Below, in pieces: positions 1 to 9,726 of a stretch of DNA of 37,642 nucleotides. The notes under the pieces are model-generated. The model did no database searches, was not told where the DNA came from, and saw only the letters and a program-made list of their open reading frames with translations. The position numbers and the translations under genes were made by a program. This stretch comes from Lachnospiraceae bacterium (lineage in GTDB: Bacteria > Bacillota > Clostridia > Lachnospirales > Lachnospiraceae), in assembly GCA_017557525.1 (NCBI GenBank), contig JAFYYN010000190.1, positions 1-37,642 of the forward strand, read 5' to 3'. The stretch's first letter is position 1. The number at the start of each line of letters is the position of its first letter.

Positions 1-174
1 CGAGTTTTTATGATCTATGTCGGGAAGAAGACCCCCGAGTCCGGAGGCAGCAAGGAGGGTTCCCTGCTGTAAGAAAAAATGCTGTTTATCTATAAATGTA
101 CCCGTCTTTATCGTGAGAAGGGACACGGCAGAGGTAAGGGCGAGGGCACCGGCGATATGTGTTTTTCCGTTCAT
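1..174 (-). CDS. YdjM-like metal-dependent membrane hydrolase (5' part only)
   Basis: The minus strand opens at ATG 174-172, six bases after AAAAGGAG (188-181), and stays open to the window edge, giving the first 58 residues. The peptide begins MNGKTHIAGALALTS, has hydrophobic stretches, and ends with LLPDIDHKNS. A His near the N-terminus and an LPDIDHxNS motif are the signature of the YdjM/DUF457 family of small membrane proteins classed as metal-dependent hydrolases; the Asp and His residues are thought to bind metal. The substrate is unknown in this family. The gene is divergent from the large surface-protein gene across an AT-rich spacer. The remainder lies outside the window, so completeness cannot be judged. 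Confidence 0.8.
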   Translation of the reverse strand, partial: MNGKTHIAGALALTSAVSLLTIKTGTFIDKQHFFLQQGTLLAASGLGGLLPDIDHKNS

Positions 175-615
175 TTTAAACTCCTTTTAAATATAATATA
201 TTATATTGTCTTTAATATAGTATATTATATTTATTTTCTTCAATATTTCCTTTAAATCCATAAACACCCTGTTTTACATAATATAAACCATTTGTGAAAA
301 CTTTTCAAATTGTTTATATTTTATATGGTTTGGTTATATTTTACCGCTTGATTTTACAATTTTATTGTTGTATAGTTTCTATATTATATGGTTTATTTAC
401 TTTGTAGTTTTTGGAGAGGGTGGTTATAAAGTATATAAGCTTGTCTTTTACTTATATTTATAGCTACATACAGCTTATTCGTTTTTTCATCTTATACCTT
501 TCCCTGCAAAGTGTATCAATATATCGTTCCAATTTATTTACGCTCCTAAGAGCTGGTTATAAAACTGCAACCCGTTAACTTACCTATTTTGATTTTAGTA
601 AAGGAGAGAGAAAGC
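175..615. other. AT-rich divergent intergenic region
   Basis: About 440 bp without a gene between the YdjM-like gene (minus) and the giant surface-protein gene (plus). The first 60 bases are runs of TATATTATAT that can supply -10 elements for the leftward gene. It also has three copies of a TATATGGTTT-like word (reverse at 281-290, forward at 322-331 and 385-396); the 12-mer TATATGGTTTAT at 385-396 recurs exactly at 8485-8496. No RNA gene or terminator is evident. Confidence 0.6.
348..376 (+). promoter_or_regulatory. Sigma-A type promoter for the giant surface protein
   Basis: TTGATT (348-353), 17-bp spacer, TATAGT (371-376). It would leave a leader of about 230 nt before the start at 616. 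The same arrangement (TTGAAT-N17-TATAGT) occurs before the secreted protein gene at 11829. Confidence 0.55.
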
Positions 616-3600
616 ATGAAGCATTTAGGTTTTAAGTTAAGAAAAACTCTTGCCTTATTCCTCGCTTTTTCTATGGCTGTTTCTATTCTTCCTTCCAACA
701 TCTCAACCTACGCTGCCGAGAATACCGAGGCAGTAGGAGAGGCCGATAAGGCTAAAACAGATGAAGTTAAGGTTGAAGAAGAAAAGAAAGAGGAGACTGA
801 AGAAGTCACCGAAGCCTCCGAGGAAAAAACAGAGGAGGTTACTGAAGCTGAGACCGAAGAGGTTACAGAGCAGGAAACAGAGGCTGTTACAGAGGAAACA
901 ACTGAGTCTACCGAAGAGGAGACTACCGAAGCTACTGAAAATACCGAGGCAACCACCGAGGTAACTACTGAAGCAACTGAGGTCTCATCTGAAGAAGTCA
1001 CTACTGAAGTTTCTTCTGAAGAGGCTACAACCGAGTCTTCTGAGGAAAAAGAAACCGATGAAGATAAGAAAAAGGAAGATAAGAAGGATAAGAAAAAGGA
1101 TAAAAAGAAAAAGGATGACAGACCTGTTCCTACTTTTGACAGGATCTATGATGGAGTTTCTGTTGCGGGACTTGATTTCAGTTCCTGTGAACTTCTCATA
1201 GCCACATCTGATCCTTCAATTTTTACAGCTGATACAGATGTTGTTTCAGAGTATAAGGGTATATACCTTACAAGATATAAGAACTCTAAAGAAACAATGT
1301 ATGCTTATACTTATTATTTTAAGAGATGTGATTTCATTGATGTCAATAGTACAGTAAGAGCAAATGGTATAAGAAATATTAAGACTCCTTCATTCAAGAA
1401 GAAGGCATCTGATACTGATGCAGATGAAGATGAGGATTCGTCAAAGAAGGAAGATATTCCTAATGATGGCCACGGAGAAGCAGATCTCTCTGATGTCAAT
1501 GACGGCGGTGACGCTATCGCCAAGGTGGCGACCACATCCATCGGCGATTATTCAGGATGCATAGCTCTTGTTGATACGGGAGCAGGCGGTTCTAACGTGG
1601 TTGGTTCCGTTTCCGTTCTCGGAGGAGGAGCAGGGGATGACAATGGACATGGTTCGGAACTTGCTTCAGCTATAGCTGAGGCTAATCCAAATGCTCGCAT
1701 TCTCTCTATAAAGGCTCTTAACAGCGGAGCCGTAGGTACGGTAGCAGATGTATACGCGGGTATAGAATACGCGATCAAGGCTAACGTATCAGTTATTAAC
1801 CTTTCAATGTCATCTGTATGCACACAGGACAGCGATACTTTAAGACAGGCTATAGCAGAGGCTCAGGCTTGCGGTATAACCGTAGTTGCTTCAGCAGGTA
1901 ACAACGGAAGCAACGCTTCCTATTATGTTCCCGCTTCAATCGGCGGAGTTATAACAGTGGGGGCTTGTGATAATGATGGTAACAGACTCAGCCTTTCTAA
2001 CTTTGGTGGTTCTGTTAATTATTATGTTGCCGCCGAGAACACCTCAGTCGCAGCAGCCAAACTCTCAGCCTACCTCGTGGGAGGATATGACCTTTCAGCT
2101 CTTGATGACGTATTTACAAGAGAGGAAGTAGAGGATAAGAAGGAAGAGCCTTCACCTTCACCTTCGCTTTCACCTACTCCGGCACCAACCGAAGAGCCTC
2201 AGGCTACGGATACGGATGCGAAAGAAGAGGATGAAGAGGCGGATAAGGATCATAAGCATTTCAGTAATCTTGATGAAATGCTCGAAGATATACTTACAGC
2301 TAACGATGTAACCTATTATAAGAAGGGTACAGAACAATTTCCTCTTCATATAACTGTAAAGCTTAAAATACAAAACAATGCAACCGCAGAAAATAAGTCG
2401 TTTTCTGCATCCATAGTTGATGGTCCTACTATTCAGAGTGTATCGAGCGGTTATAAAAAAGGAAATTATACCGTTGAAAGTGGCGCATACGTTTATTGTG
2501 CCTCAGGTCACAGTAAACTTAATCCTCTTTATTCGGGATGGATAGAGGATATTGAACTTACTCTTTATCAGGTAACAGATTTAGGAAACAATAAGTATTC
2601 TGCCCGCTATAGAGCTAAACTTCCTTTTAAAGTTCCGGGCAAAAACGAGAACTATCAGGGGATAGGTGTGGATGTTCCTATTTCAAGAGTTATGCCTAAA
2701 TATTCATTTGTTCCTCTTGATAAGGCTATACAGTATACAGATGATAAAGGAAATACGCATAAGGTTGATTTTACAGGTAAAGAAATATGGTTTGCCGTTT
2801 ATAAAAAAAGTGATTATACCGATCTTTTAGGATACCTCAGAACCAATTCTTCCTCGGGTAGAGCTATAGCTCTCAGAAATGAAGACGGTTCGGTGGTGAA
2901 TGACGGAATGCATGTACATAATGGTGATTCTAAGGAACGTGGTGCTATTATGGATATTGCTCCCGGTAATTCCGTATATGTCAAGGAGTTGGGTATAAAG
3001 AATTCTGATGGAACTTACAGTAAGCCTACCTTTACGTATAAGGATTCTTCTAACAATGACGTAACCATAACAGTTGATTATCTTGCAAAGAAACCATTAA
3101 CTACCGTTGCCATAAGCGATGACCCTAGTAAAGACTGTCTTGAGAATGTTACAGATGCTGTATATGAAAAACATGAGTTTAAAAACGAATCATCACCACA
3201 TTTCTATGTAGCCGCACGTAAGATTGATAAAATAACCCGTGCACCTCTTTCTGGCGCAACAATACAGATTTATGGTTTTGATAATACTGCATATGGAAAG
3301 CTTGACAAAAGCAAGCCAATGTCTGAACAGAGTCTTACAGGTAGTTATCAGGCTATTCCTTCTAAGAAAGGTTTTGACAACTGTGTTACTTATGCTCAAG
3401 TAGATGATTATATAACTTCTTATAATCACTATGTAGCATTTGAAACTGTTGCTCCCGGAGGATATGAGAGATTCCTCGGCGCAGTAGATCTGACTATTAA
3501 TGATGGTACTGTTGAGGATATAATAGAAGCAGGAGATCAGGAGATAGGTAATATTGGAGAAATAGAATCCGATGAATTTGAGAACAGCCCTATTAAGCGT

Positions 3601-6600
3601 TACGTGGGTGTCAGAAAAGTGGATTCTCTTGGAAATCCTATTAATGGTATTAAATTTAGCATAGTTACTTCCAAAACCTCTCCAGAGCTTGTTGCCGGTG
3701 CAAATACAAAAAATGTTACTACTAATACAGAAGCCTCTAATAATATAAAAGGCTATGCAGAGTTCGTATTCAGCGACCTTCCGAGAGACCAGGTATATAC
3801 TCTCACTCTTGAAGAGGTGGGATATGATACAAGCCTTGATACGGACGGGTTGGCTGCTAAGGCTTGGAACTATGAGCATCCTAAGGGAAGCGGAACTTAT
3901 CCTAACAGAAACAAGCAGTTTACTATGACTGTTGATACTTCAGGTAATTACGGGGCAACACATGAAGATGCAATAAATTCCGCAATTCTTGAACAGTATT
4001 ATCTTGAAAATAAGATAGATAAATTCCTTAAGGTTAAAAAGGAAGTGGCTCTTTCATCCATATGTAAGGGCAATCCAAATTATGACGTTAATGGATTGGA
4101 AGTTAAGATTTATACAAGCGATGATCTAGCAGAAGTAAATTATGTCGGTTCAATGTATGTTGATTCTAACGGTAATGTTAAACAGGTTAAATATAAGGGC
4201 GGAAGTATCGAATACTCCACAGAAGGTCTTAGTGTTACTCCTTATCTAAAAGATGCAGAGGGTAATCCTATCAAGAGAACCTTCTATTATACAGAAGTAT
4301 TGCCTCCTGGAAGAGAAAATAACTTTAAGCCTTTTGTATTTACAAATGAATGTAAAGTAATAGTTGATCCAGATATTGAAGATGACACTTTATTTACCAT
4401 TACTAATACTCCTCTTCTTGATCCTATATATTTGGAACTTTACAAAGTAAAAAGTAATGGGGATCTTGTCGGAGATCAGAAACTTGAAGGCGCTCAGTTT
4501 ACCATGAAATTCTATAAACAGGATATAGATTCGGCATTTGATCCGAGCGGGGCTGTGGATAGAACATGGATATGGGAAACGAAGGAAGATAGCGGTAAAT
4601 ATAAAATAGATTTTACGGATGCTTCATATAAAAAATCTGGTGACGATTTATATTATGATGGGGGTAAAGTATCTATTCCGAAAGGGTTTATAACTATACA
4701 GGAAACCAAAGCTCCTACAGGATTTGATGTAGAAGGTCCGTTTTCTATAACCTTAGCAGATGGCACTGTAAAAACGGCTGATGCAAATGGTATAATCGTT
4801 TTGAGTTCGAAGGAAATAGAGCCCGGAGCAACCGGTTCTCAGTTGTTCTTTGAAAAAGTAGAAAATAATGAACTACGCGCTGACATAGAGTTTTTAAAAG
4901 TTAATGAAGATGAAGAAGCTATGGCTAACGTCCCGTTCCTTCTCTCAGCAGTAGAAGTTGACGGAACAGGTAAGGTAGTTAAGTATAATGATTCCGTAAA
5001 GGTATATACCGACGAGAACGGCTATTTCTCCACAGCCTCAGCCTATGCCCTTCACTCAGACAATACCAACGGAGAGGTAGCAGAGTGTGGAACATGGTTC
5101 CCTTCAGATGGTACACCCGACGATACAAAGGGTGCTTTATATGTAGGTACTTATTCCTTAAAAGAGCTCCGTTCTTCAGCTAACAGAGGTAATCAGCTTG
5201 AAAAAGAAATCATCTTTAAGATTGAAGATACTGATAATGGTAAGGTTATAAAACTCCTTGATACCGAGGCTACAGATGCCAAGGAAAAAATATGGAATAT
5301 GAAGGCTCCTACCGTTAAGACCTATGCAAGTTCAGTTGATACGGGCACTAAGATGCTGGGTACTGATGGGGCTTCGGGATATGATCCTCATAATCAGACC
5401 ATTACAGATAAGATTAAATATACTAATCTCAGAAAAGGTACTGATTTTACTATTAAATCAGAACTTATGGTTGTAACCAAAGACCTTAAGGGCAAGGTTC
5501 TTAATGTTGAGCCTTATATGAACGGTGGCAGCCCTTATGTAGTTGTTACTCCGTTTACAACGGATGGTACACCTCAGAAGAAGAGTTATCTTGAAAAGAG
5601 TGGTGAAGTTGATGTAACCTTTACAGGAATAGATCCCGATAATTTCAAACCTTCTTCAGATAATGAAGTAACATGCATAGTAGCATACTGTACATTGTAT
5701 CTTGGAAATTACGCAGACCTTGACGCTATTGACAAGGCTATAGCAGATGGCACTATGAAGGCTGCATATCCGGAATTTGACAACAATGATGATGAAATGG
5801 ACTTCTTCCCGTTAGAGGAAAGAGATCCCGAGTGTGAAGACCAGACACTTACGATAACTATTATAGGTACCAATGCTTCAGATGGTGCTACTCTTGACAA
5901 TGTAGCTTTACCGTCCAGCCAGAGTACCATAATAGACAAGGTGAGCTACTCAGGTCTCGAAATAGGCAAAGAATATACTATTACAGGAACACTTCATGTA
6001 AAAGAAGATTCAGCATGGTCTTACAAAGATGGTAAATTCACAAGTAATCTTCCTGTAGCAGAGCATGTACTTACAGATGCAGTCGGCAACCCTGTAACCG
6101 CATCCAAGACCTTTACAGCAACCTCTCATGAGGGATTTATAGAGCTTGAGTTTACCTTTGATTCATCTCTCTGTGAGGGACGTACAACCGTAGCTTTCGA
6201 GTCTATCGAGACAGGTGGTGTCGAACTTGCGGTACATAATGATATACGAGATGAAGACCAGAGTATTCATTTCCCTCAGTTTAAGACTACAGCTAAAAAC
6301 TCAGGCGCTTCAAACGATGCAGATGATGAGCTTATACATGAAGTAAGTGCTTCAAAAGACGGTGCATTTACAGATGTAATACATTACCATAACTTACTCG
6401 CTAACCGCACTTATAGGGCTAAAGGAGTTCTCATGGATAAGAACTCAGGAGAAGCCTTAAAAGATGCTACAGGCAAAGTAATAGAGGGTGAGGCCACTTT
6501 CAAAACTAAGGAAGTGGCAGAGGTTAAGAATACAGACAGTCCTAACTCACATGACCTTCAACTTGCAGACGGAACCAAACTTGATTTCTCGGCTGATTAC

Positions 6601-8391
6601 GCTGATTACTTATGTGACGGAGAGGCAGAGCTTAAGTTTGAGGGTTATGACCTTACTAATCTTGCAAATACCGTTGGTGTTGTATTTGAAGAGATATATC
6701 TAGTCTCAGATGCAGGTGATAAGCTTGTAGGTGAGCATAAGGATATAACAGATGTAGATCAGTTCGTTAGCTTCATTGAGATACATACGAATGCCAAAGA
6801 CGGTGTAACAGGAATAAAGGTTGTACCTCTTAATACCGATACATTTATTGAAGATACCGTTACTTATAAAGGATGTAAAGTGGGAAAGAAATATAAGCTT
6901 ACAGCTACCATCCATGTTAAGAACGACTGGAGTGGAAAGTATAAGGATGGAGATATTCTTAAGGGACCGGATGGCAAGGACGTGACAGTAGACTTTGAAT
7001 TTACACCAGATACGGCAGACGGTGAGGCAGTAGTCAAAATACCATTCAATACAGCAGGCCTTAATTACATGGAACTGGTTGTATTTGAGGACATGTACAA
7101 TTCTTTAGGTCTTCAGGTTGCCTCACATTCGCAGCTCGAAGATAATCTTCAGACGGTTGAGGTTCCGGGAGGCAAAACTACTGCTTTAGGAAAGGATACC
7201 GGAGACCACTTTGCAGGGGTTAAGGACAAGGTAACTATAGTAGACACACTTGAATTTCATAATCTTGAGCCAAATAAGGAATATACTCTTAAGGGTGTTC
7301 TCTATGATAAAGAAACCAATGCTCCATTACTTGTAAACGGTGCTCAGGTTACTAATACAATTACCTTTACTCCTACCACAAAGGACGGTACTGTAGACAT
7401 CGAATTTACGTTTGATTCTTCAGCTCTTAAGGGTAAAACGATAGTAGTATTCGAGGACGTTATTTATAAAGACAAAACAGTTTTCGTGCATCATGATATA
7501 GAAAGCAAGGAACAGAGTGTAGGCTTCCCTTCAGGTCATACTACAGCTTATGGTAAAGATACAGAAGACCAGGTACTCCCTGTGGGTGAGACCGTAACTC
7601 TTGTGGATACATTCTACTATGAGGGTCTGATTCCGGGATACGAGTATGAATTAGAGGGCACGGTTTATTCCAAGAAGTCAAAGAGTCCTATTAAGGCAGG
7701 AGATGAGCCGATAACTTCTACGATTAAGTTTACGCCGGAGGCTTCAAGCGGATCGGTAGAAATTGAGTTTACGTTCTCTACAGAGTTATTACAGGGTGCA
7801 ACACTTGTAGTATTTGAGGACTTATATTATACAAACCCTAAGCTTAATGTAAGAACTAATATCGCAAGTTTCCATGATATAAACGACATCGAAGAGACAG
7901 TTTATGTACCTAAGCTGGGGACCAAGGCTACTATAAATGGTGGCAAGAATGTAGTAACAGACGGCAAGATTGCCATAAATGATGCTTGTAAATATGAGAA
8001 TCTTGTTCCGGGCGTTAAGTATACATTAGAAGGTAAATTAATGGACAAGAAGACAGGCAAGGAAGTTTTAGTCAACGGAAAGCCTGTAACTGCAACCAAG
8101 ACATTTACACCTGATGAGCCTAACGGAACAGTTAATGTAATATTCGAGTTTGATGCTACAGGCATAAACGGCGAACTTGTTGTATTCGAGACATTATTCC
8201 ATGCTGATGTTGAGGTCGCAGATCACAGTGATATAGACAGCAAATCTCAGACTGTTATCATAGGCTCTCCTGAGGCTGAGGTGACACCTAAGACTGGTAT
8301 GGCGATATTCTTCATAATAATTGCTCTGATAATGGCAGGAGGAGCGGGAATTATTATCTTCCGTAAAAAAACTCCTGTTGATGCCGAATAG
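616..8391 (+). CDS. Giant wall-anchored S8 protease / SpaA / VaFE-repeat surface protein
   Basis: A 2591-residue secreted protein. I chose ATG 616 because AAAGGAGAGAG lies just before it and a signal peptide (residues 1-35, ending TYAAE) follows. Order seen: Glu/Thr-rich then Lys/Asp-rich stretch (36-170); subtilisin-like domain (about 308-492) with Asp320 (ALVDTGAG), His345 (DDNGHGSELA), oxyanion Asn429 (ASAGNNGS) and Ser477 (NTSVAAAK, in place of the usual GTSMAAP); Pro/Ser linker (about 509-545); a long unassigned part; about five SpaA/Cna-B-like beta domains (about 860-1560); about seven VaFE-type repeats (about 1562-2545, with VAFE, VVFE and xDIxDxxQ motifs) that in relatives form isopeptide crosslinks; and a sorting signal TPKTG (2557-2561), membrane helix and FRKK tail. 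Inferred role: a long stalk holding a protease or protease-like head on the cell wall. The substrate is unknown. Confidence 0.85.
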   Translation: MKHLGFKLRKTLALFLAFSMAVSILPSNISTYAAENTEAVGEADKAKTDEVKVEEEKKEETEEVTEASEEKTEEVTEAETEEVTEQETEAVTEETTESTEEETTEATENTEATTEVTTEATEVSSEEVTTEVSSEEATTESSEEKETDEDKKKEDKKDKKKDKKKKDDRPVPTFDRIYDGVSVAGLDFSSCELLIATSDPSIFTADTDVVSEYKGIYLTRYKNSKETMYAYTYYFKRCDFIDVNSTVRANGIRNIKTPSFKKKASDTDADEDEDSSKKEDIPNDGHGEADLSDVNDGGDAIAKVATTSIGDYSGCIALVDTGAGGSNVVGSVSVLGGGAGDDNGHGSELASAIAEANPNARILSIKALNSGAVGTVADVYAGIEYAIKANVSVINLSMSSVCTQDSDTLRQAIAEAQACGITVVASAGNNGSNASYYVPASIGGVITVGACDNDGNRLSLSNFGGSVNYYVAAENTSVAAAKLSAYLVGGYDLSALDDVFTREEVEDKKEEPSPSPSLSPTPAPTEEPQATDTDAKEEDEEADKDHKHFSNLDEMLEDILTANDVTYYKKGTEQFPLHITVKLKIQNNATAENKSFSASIVDGPTIQSVSSGYKKGNYTVESGAYVYCASGHSKLNPLYSGWIEDIELTLYQVTDLGNNKYSARYRAKLPFKVPGKNENYQGIGVDVPISRVMPKYSFVPLDKAIQYTDDKGNTHKVDFTGKEIWFAVYKKSDYTDLLGYLRTNSSSGRAIALRNEDGSVVNDGMHVHNGDSKERGAIMDIAPGNSVYVKELGIKNSDGTYSKPTFTYKDSSNNDVTITVDYLAKKPLTTVAISDDPSKDCLENVTDAVYEKHEFKNESSPHFYVAARKIDKITRAPLSGATIQIYGFDNTAYGKLDKSKPMSEQSLTGSYQAIPSKKGFDNCVTYAQVDDYITSYNHYVAFETVAPGGYERFLGAVDLTINDGTVEDIIEAGDQEIGNIGEIESDEFENSPIKRYVGVRKVDSLGNPINGIKFSIVTSKTSPELVAGANTKNVTTNTEASNNIKGYAEFVFSDLPRDQVYTLTLEEVGYDTSLDTDGLAAKAWNYEHPKGSGTYPNRNKQFTMTVDTSGNYGATHEDAINSAILEQYYLENKIDKFLKVKKEVALSSICKGNPNYDVNGLEVKIYTSDDLAEVNYVGSMYVDSNGNVKQVKYKGGSIEYSTEGLSVTPYLKDAEGNPIKRTFYYTEVLPPGRENNFKPFVFTNECKVIVDPDIEDDTLFTITNTPLLDPIYLELYKVKSNGDLVGDQKLEGAQFTMKFYKQDIDSAFDPSGAVDRTWIWETKEDSGKYKIDFTDASYKKSGDDLYYDGGKVSIPKGFITIQETKAPTGFDVEGPFSITLADGTVKTADANGIIVLSSKEIEPGATGSQLFFEKVENNELRADIEFLKVNEDEEAMANVPFLLSAVEVDGTGKVVKYNDSVKVYTDENGYFSTASAYALHSDNTNGEVAECGTWFPSDGTPDDTKGALYVGTYSLKELRSSANRGNQLEKEIIFKIEDTDNGKVIKLLDTEATDAKEKIWNMKAPTVKTYASSVDTGTKMLGTDGASGYDPHNQTITDKIKYTNLRKGTDFTIKSELMVVTKDLKGKVLNVEPYMNGGSPYVVVTPFTTDGTPQKKSYLEKSGEVDVTFTGIDPDNFKPSSDNEVTCIVAYCTLYLGNYADLDAIDKAIADGTMKAAYPEFDNNDDEMDFFPLEERDPECEDQTLTITIIGTNASDGATLDNVALPSSQSTIIDKVSYSGLEIGKEYTITGTLHVKEDSAWSYKDGKFTSNLPVAEHVLTDAVGNPVTASKTFTATSHEGFIELEFTFDSSLCEGRTTVAFESIETGGVELAVHNDIRDEDQSIHFPQFKTTAKNSGASNDADDELIHEVSASKDGAFTDVIHYHNLLANRTYRAKGVLMDKNSGEALKDATGKVIEGEATFKTKEVAEVKNTDSPNSHDLQLADGTKLDFSADYADYLCDGEAELKFEGYDLTNLANTVGVVFEEIYLVSDAGDKLVGEHKDITDVDQFVSFIEIHTNAKDGVTGIKVVPLNTDTFIEDTVTYKGCKVGKKYKLTATIHVKNDWSGKYKDGDILKGPDGKDVTVDFEFTPDTADGEAVVKIPFNTAGLNYMELVVFEDMYNSLGLQVASHSQLEDNLQTVEVPGGKTTALGKDTGDHFAGVKDKVTIVDTLEFHNLEPNKEYTLKGVLYDKETNAPLLVNGAQVTNTITFTPTTKDGTVDIEFTFDSSALKGKTIVVFEDVIYKDKTVFVHHDIESKEQSVGFPSGHTTAYGKDTEDQVLPVGETVTLVDTFYYEGLIPGYEYELEGTVYSKKSKSPIKAGDEPITSTIKFTPEASSGSVEIEFTFSTELLQGATLVVFEDLYYTNPKLNVRTNIASFHDINDIEETVYVPKLGTKATINGGKNVVTDGKIAINDACKYENLVPGVKYTLEGKLMDKKTGKEVLVNGKPVTATKTFTPDEPNGTVNVIFEFDATGINGELVVFETLFHADVEVADHSDIDSKSQTVIIGSPEAEVTPKTGMAIFFIIIALIMAGGAGIIIFRKKTPVDAE

Positions 8392-8404
8392 GTAAGAACG
8401 GGAT

Positions 8405-8440
8405 AAGGACAGCTTCCGAAAGGGGCTGTCCTTTCTCTTT
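8405..8440 (+). terminator. Rho-independent terminator after surface-protein gene
   Basis: AAGGACAGC (8405-8413) pairs with GCTGTCCTT (8425-8433); the inner CTT/AAG extends the stem to a CCGA loop, followed by TTTCTCTTTT. Confidence 0.85.
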
Positions 8441-8444
8441 TGAG

Positions 8445-8480
8445 CAGGATTGGGATACCAACTTTAACTGCTTGATTTTT
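8445..8480 (+). repeat. 3'-end palindrome family (C), copy 1
   Basis: Core TTGGGATACCAA at 8450-8461. An outer AGCAG/CTGCT pairing and the trailing GATTTTT could make a second terminator just after the one at 8405. Confidence 0.7.
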
Positions 8481-8499
8481 ATTATATATGGTTTATAAT
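8472..8499 (+). promoter_or_regulatory. Sigma-A type promoter for the JAMM-protein operon
   Basis: TTGATT (8472-8477), 16-bp spacer, TATAAT (8494-8499). It overlaps an exact copy of the 12-mer TATATGGTTTAT (8485-8496), also found at 385-396. A leader of about 190 nt would follow. Confidence 0.55.
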
Positions 8500-8608
8500 T
8501 TATATAAAGAAGTCTCCCAAAAGGAGCATAAAAATATTCTTGCACAGAGGTGTAAGAGAATAAGGGGCTTTGTGCCTTAAGAAAATTCTGTAGGTGCAAA
8601 GTCGGAGT

Positions 8609-8625
8609 TGAGATATAATATCTCA
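8609..8625. promoter_or_regulatory. 17-bp perfect palindrome in leader
   Basis: TGAGATATAATATCTCA, symmetrical about the central A at 8617. It lies in the untranslated leader of the JAMM gene, about 110 nt after its promoter. It could be an operator or a weak RNA hairpin. Confidence 0.4.
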
Positions 8626-8695
8626 CAATCCTTTCTTGTGCCTACTTTATATAAATGGATTTATTAACTAAGGGATAAGAAAGGAGGGGATTTTG

Positions 8696-9286
8696 ATGAG
8701 CGATTCATTGTTTAGCAAAACCCGTAACAAGAAAATAGCTATAACAGATATAGCTATCAAGAAAATTCCTTATATTGAGTATAAGGGATTAACAGAGCTA
8801 CAAAACAAAGCTCTATATGACTATGCGAGGCAACTGTTGGTTGTTTCAAAAGAATCAAACAACAGTAATGAAGTATCTATTACTGTGGAATTGAATGATA
8901 AAGGAATTTCAGATAAGTATGGATTATGTTTAGGTTCTGAACATATGGTTGATATATTATCTGATCCTCGATCATATCATATTATTCATAGTTGTAGCTC
9001 ATGTGCTGTTGTCATACTACATAATCATCCATCCACCCAGACTTTGTCATTATGGGATATTTCTTTCTTTATAAAATATGCTACTATAAAAATCATGGCA
9101 GTTGTTACTAATCAAGGAAATATTCATTATATAATGAAAAAAGAGAATTATTCGTTTGATAGTGCTAAGCAATTATTACTTGATATTATAAACGAAGAAA
9201 GTGGAATAGATGATAAAAGACAAAGCTATATAGCAAGTTTACGATTTTTGTCTTTATGTAGTGAGGTGGGACTATACTATCATTAA
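8696..9286 (+). CDS. RadC-like JAB/JAMM domain protein
   Basis: 196 residues starting at ATG 8696, after a strong AAAGGAGGGG. The core HNHPSTQTLSLWD (His109, His111, Ser118, Asp121) is the zinc-binding JAMM/MPN signature of RadC-type JAB domains. The spacing from the second His to Ser is one residue shorter than in RadC (HNHPS, seven residues, S). RadC's helix-hairpin-helix region is absent, so this is a stand-alone JAB protein. Its activity and substrate are unknown; related folds are peptidases that cut isopeptide or peptide bonds. A 61-residue acidic protein follows 12 nt later in the same operon. Confidence 0.75.
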   Translation: MSDSLFSKTRNKKIAITDIAIKKIPYIEYKGLTELQNKALYDYARQLLVVSKESNNSNEVSITVELNDKGISDKYGLCLGSEHMVDILSDPRSYHIIHSCSSCAVVILHNHPSTQTLSLWDISFFIKYATIKIMAVVTNQGNIHYIMKKENYSFDSAKQLLLDIINEESGIDDKRQSYIASLRFLSLCSEVGLYYH

Positions 9287-9298
9287 GGAGGTGGTTTT

Positions 9299-9484
9299 AT
9301 GAGTAAATGGTTATTAGATGATGATGGAACCATTGAAGAGCTGAAAAATATGGATTTAGAGCTTGTTACAAGTGATCCAAATATAAGCTATAATAAAACG
9401 GAAATGGCTAATTCTGACAACAAAAATCGAAAACTAATTGAAGAAGCTGCTTCCTATTTGTTGAATTTAGATAGAAGTCTCTGA
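9299..9484 (+). CDS. Small acidic protein downstream of JAMM protein
   Basis: 61 residues, not recognised. Start ATG 9299 has AAGGAGGTGG directly before it. The protein is acidic at its N-terminal half (LLDDDGTIEEL) and ends in a predicted helix (KLIEEAASYLLNLDRSL). The 12-nt gap to the JAMM gene and the shared terminator at 9491 suggest co-expression, so it may be a partner or substrate of the JAMM protein. That is inference from position only. Confidence 0.6.
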   Translation: MSKWLLDDDGTIEELKNMDLELVTSDPNISYNKTEMANSDNKNRKLIEEAASYLLNLDRSL

Positions 9485-9490
9485 AATGGT

Positions 9491-9528
9491 ATAAGCCTTA
9501 TTTCTTATTGAAATAGGGCTTATTTTAT
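9491..9528 (+). terminator. Rho-independent terminator of JAMM operon
   Basis: ATAAGCC (9491-9497) pairs with GGCTTAT (9517-9523), with an inner TATTTC/GAAATA, then TTATTTTAT. Confidence 0.85.
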
Positions 9529-9554
9529 GTATCTGGCTTATTCTTTTAAAGGAT

Positions 9555-9574
9555 GTTGATTTCCCAACCACAGC
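9555..9574 (-). repeat. 3'-end palindrome family (C), reversed copy
   Basis: Read on the minus strand this is CTGTGGTTGGGAAATCAAC, matching the family core with one arm mismatch. It lies between the JAMM operon terminator and the next promoter region. Confidence 0.6.
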
Positions 9575-9726
9575 CCCCTCAAAATATCATAACATAACCA
9601 TTTCTGATACCAGTCTATATAAATTTATAATCTTTTGAATTATAGGTTATTACATGATATATTTCTACATTTTTGTCTTGTTGGGTGGTATAATAGAGAA
9701 GGATGGGTTTGTATAAATATTTCTAC

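Noticed and set aside
708-1001. Open minus-strand frame rich in Ser and Val within the giant surface gene
   Set aside because: It mirrors the Glu/Thr repeat region of the plus-strand gene and has no ribosome site.
3193-3879. A 228-codon minus-strand frame inside the giant surface gene
   Set aside because: No ribosome site, no recognisable domain and odd composition; the plus-strand frame has a clear domain structure throughout.
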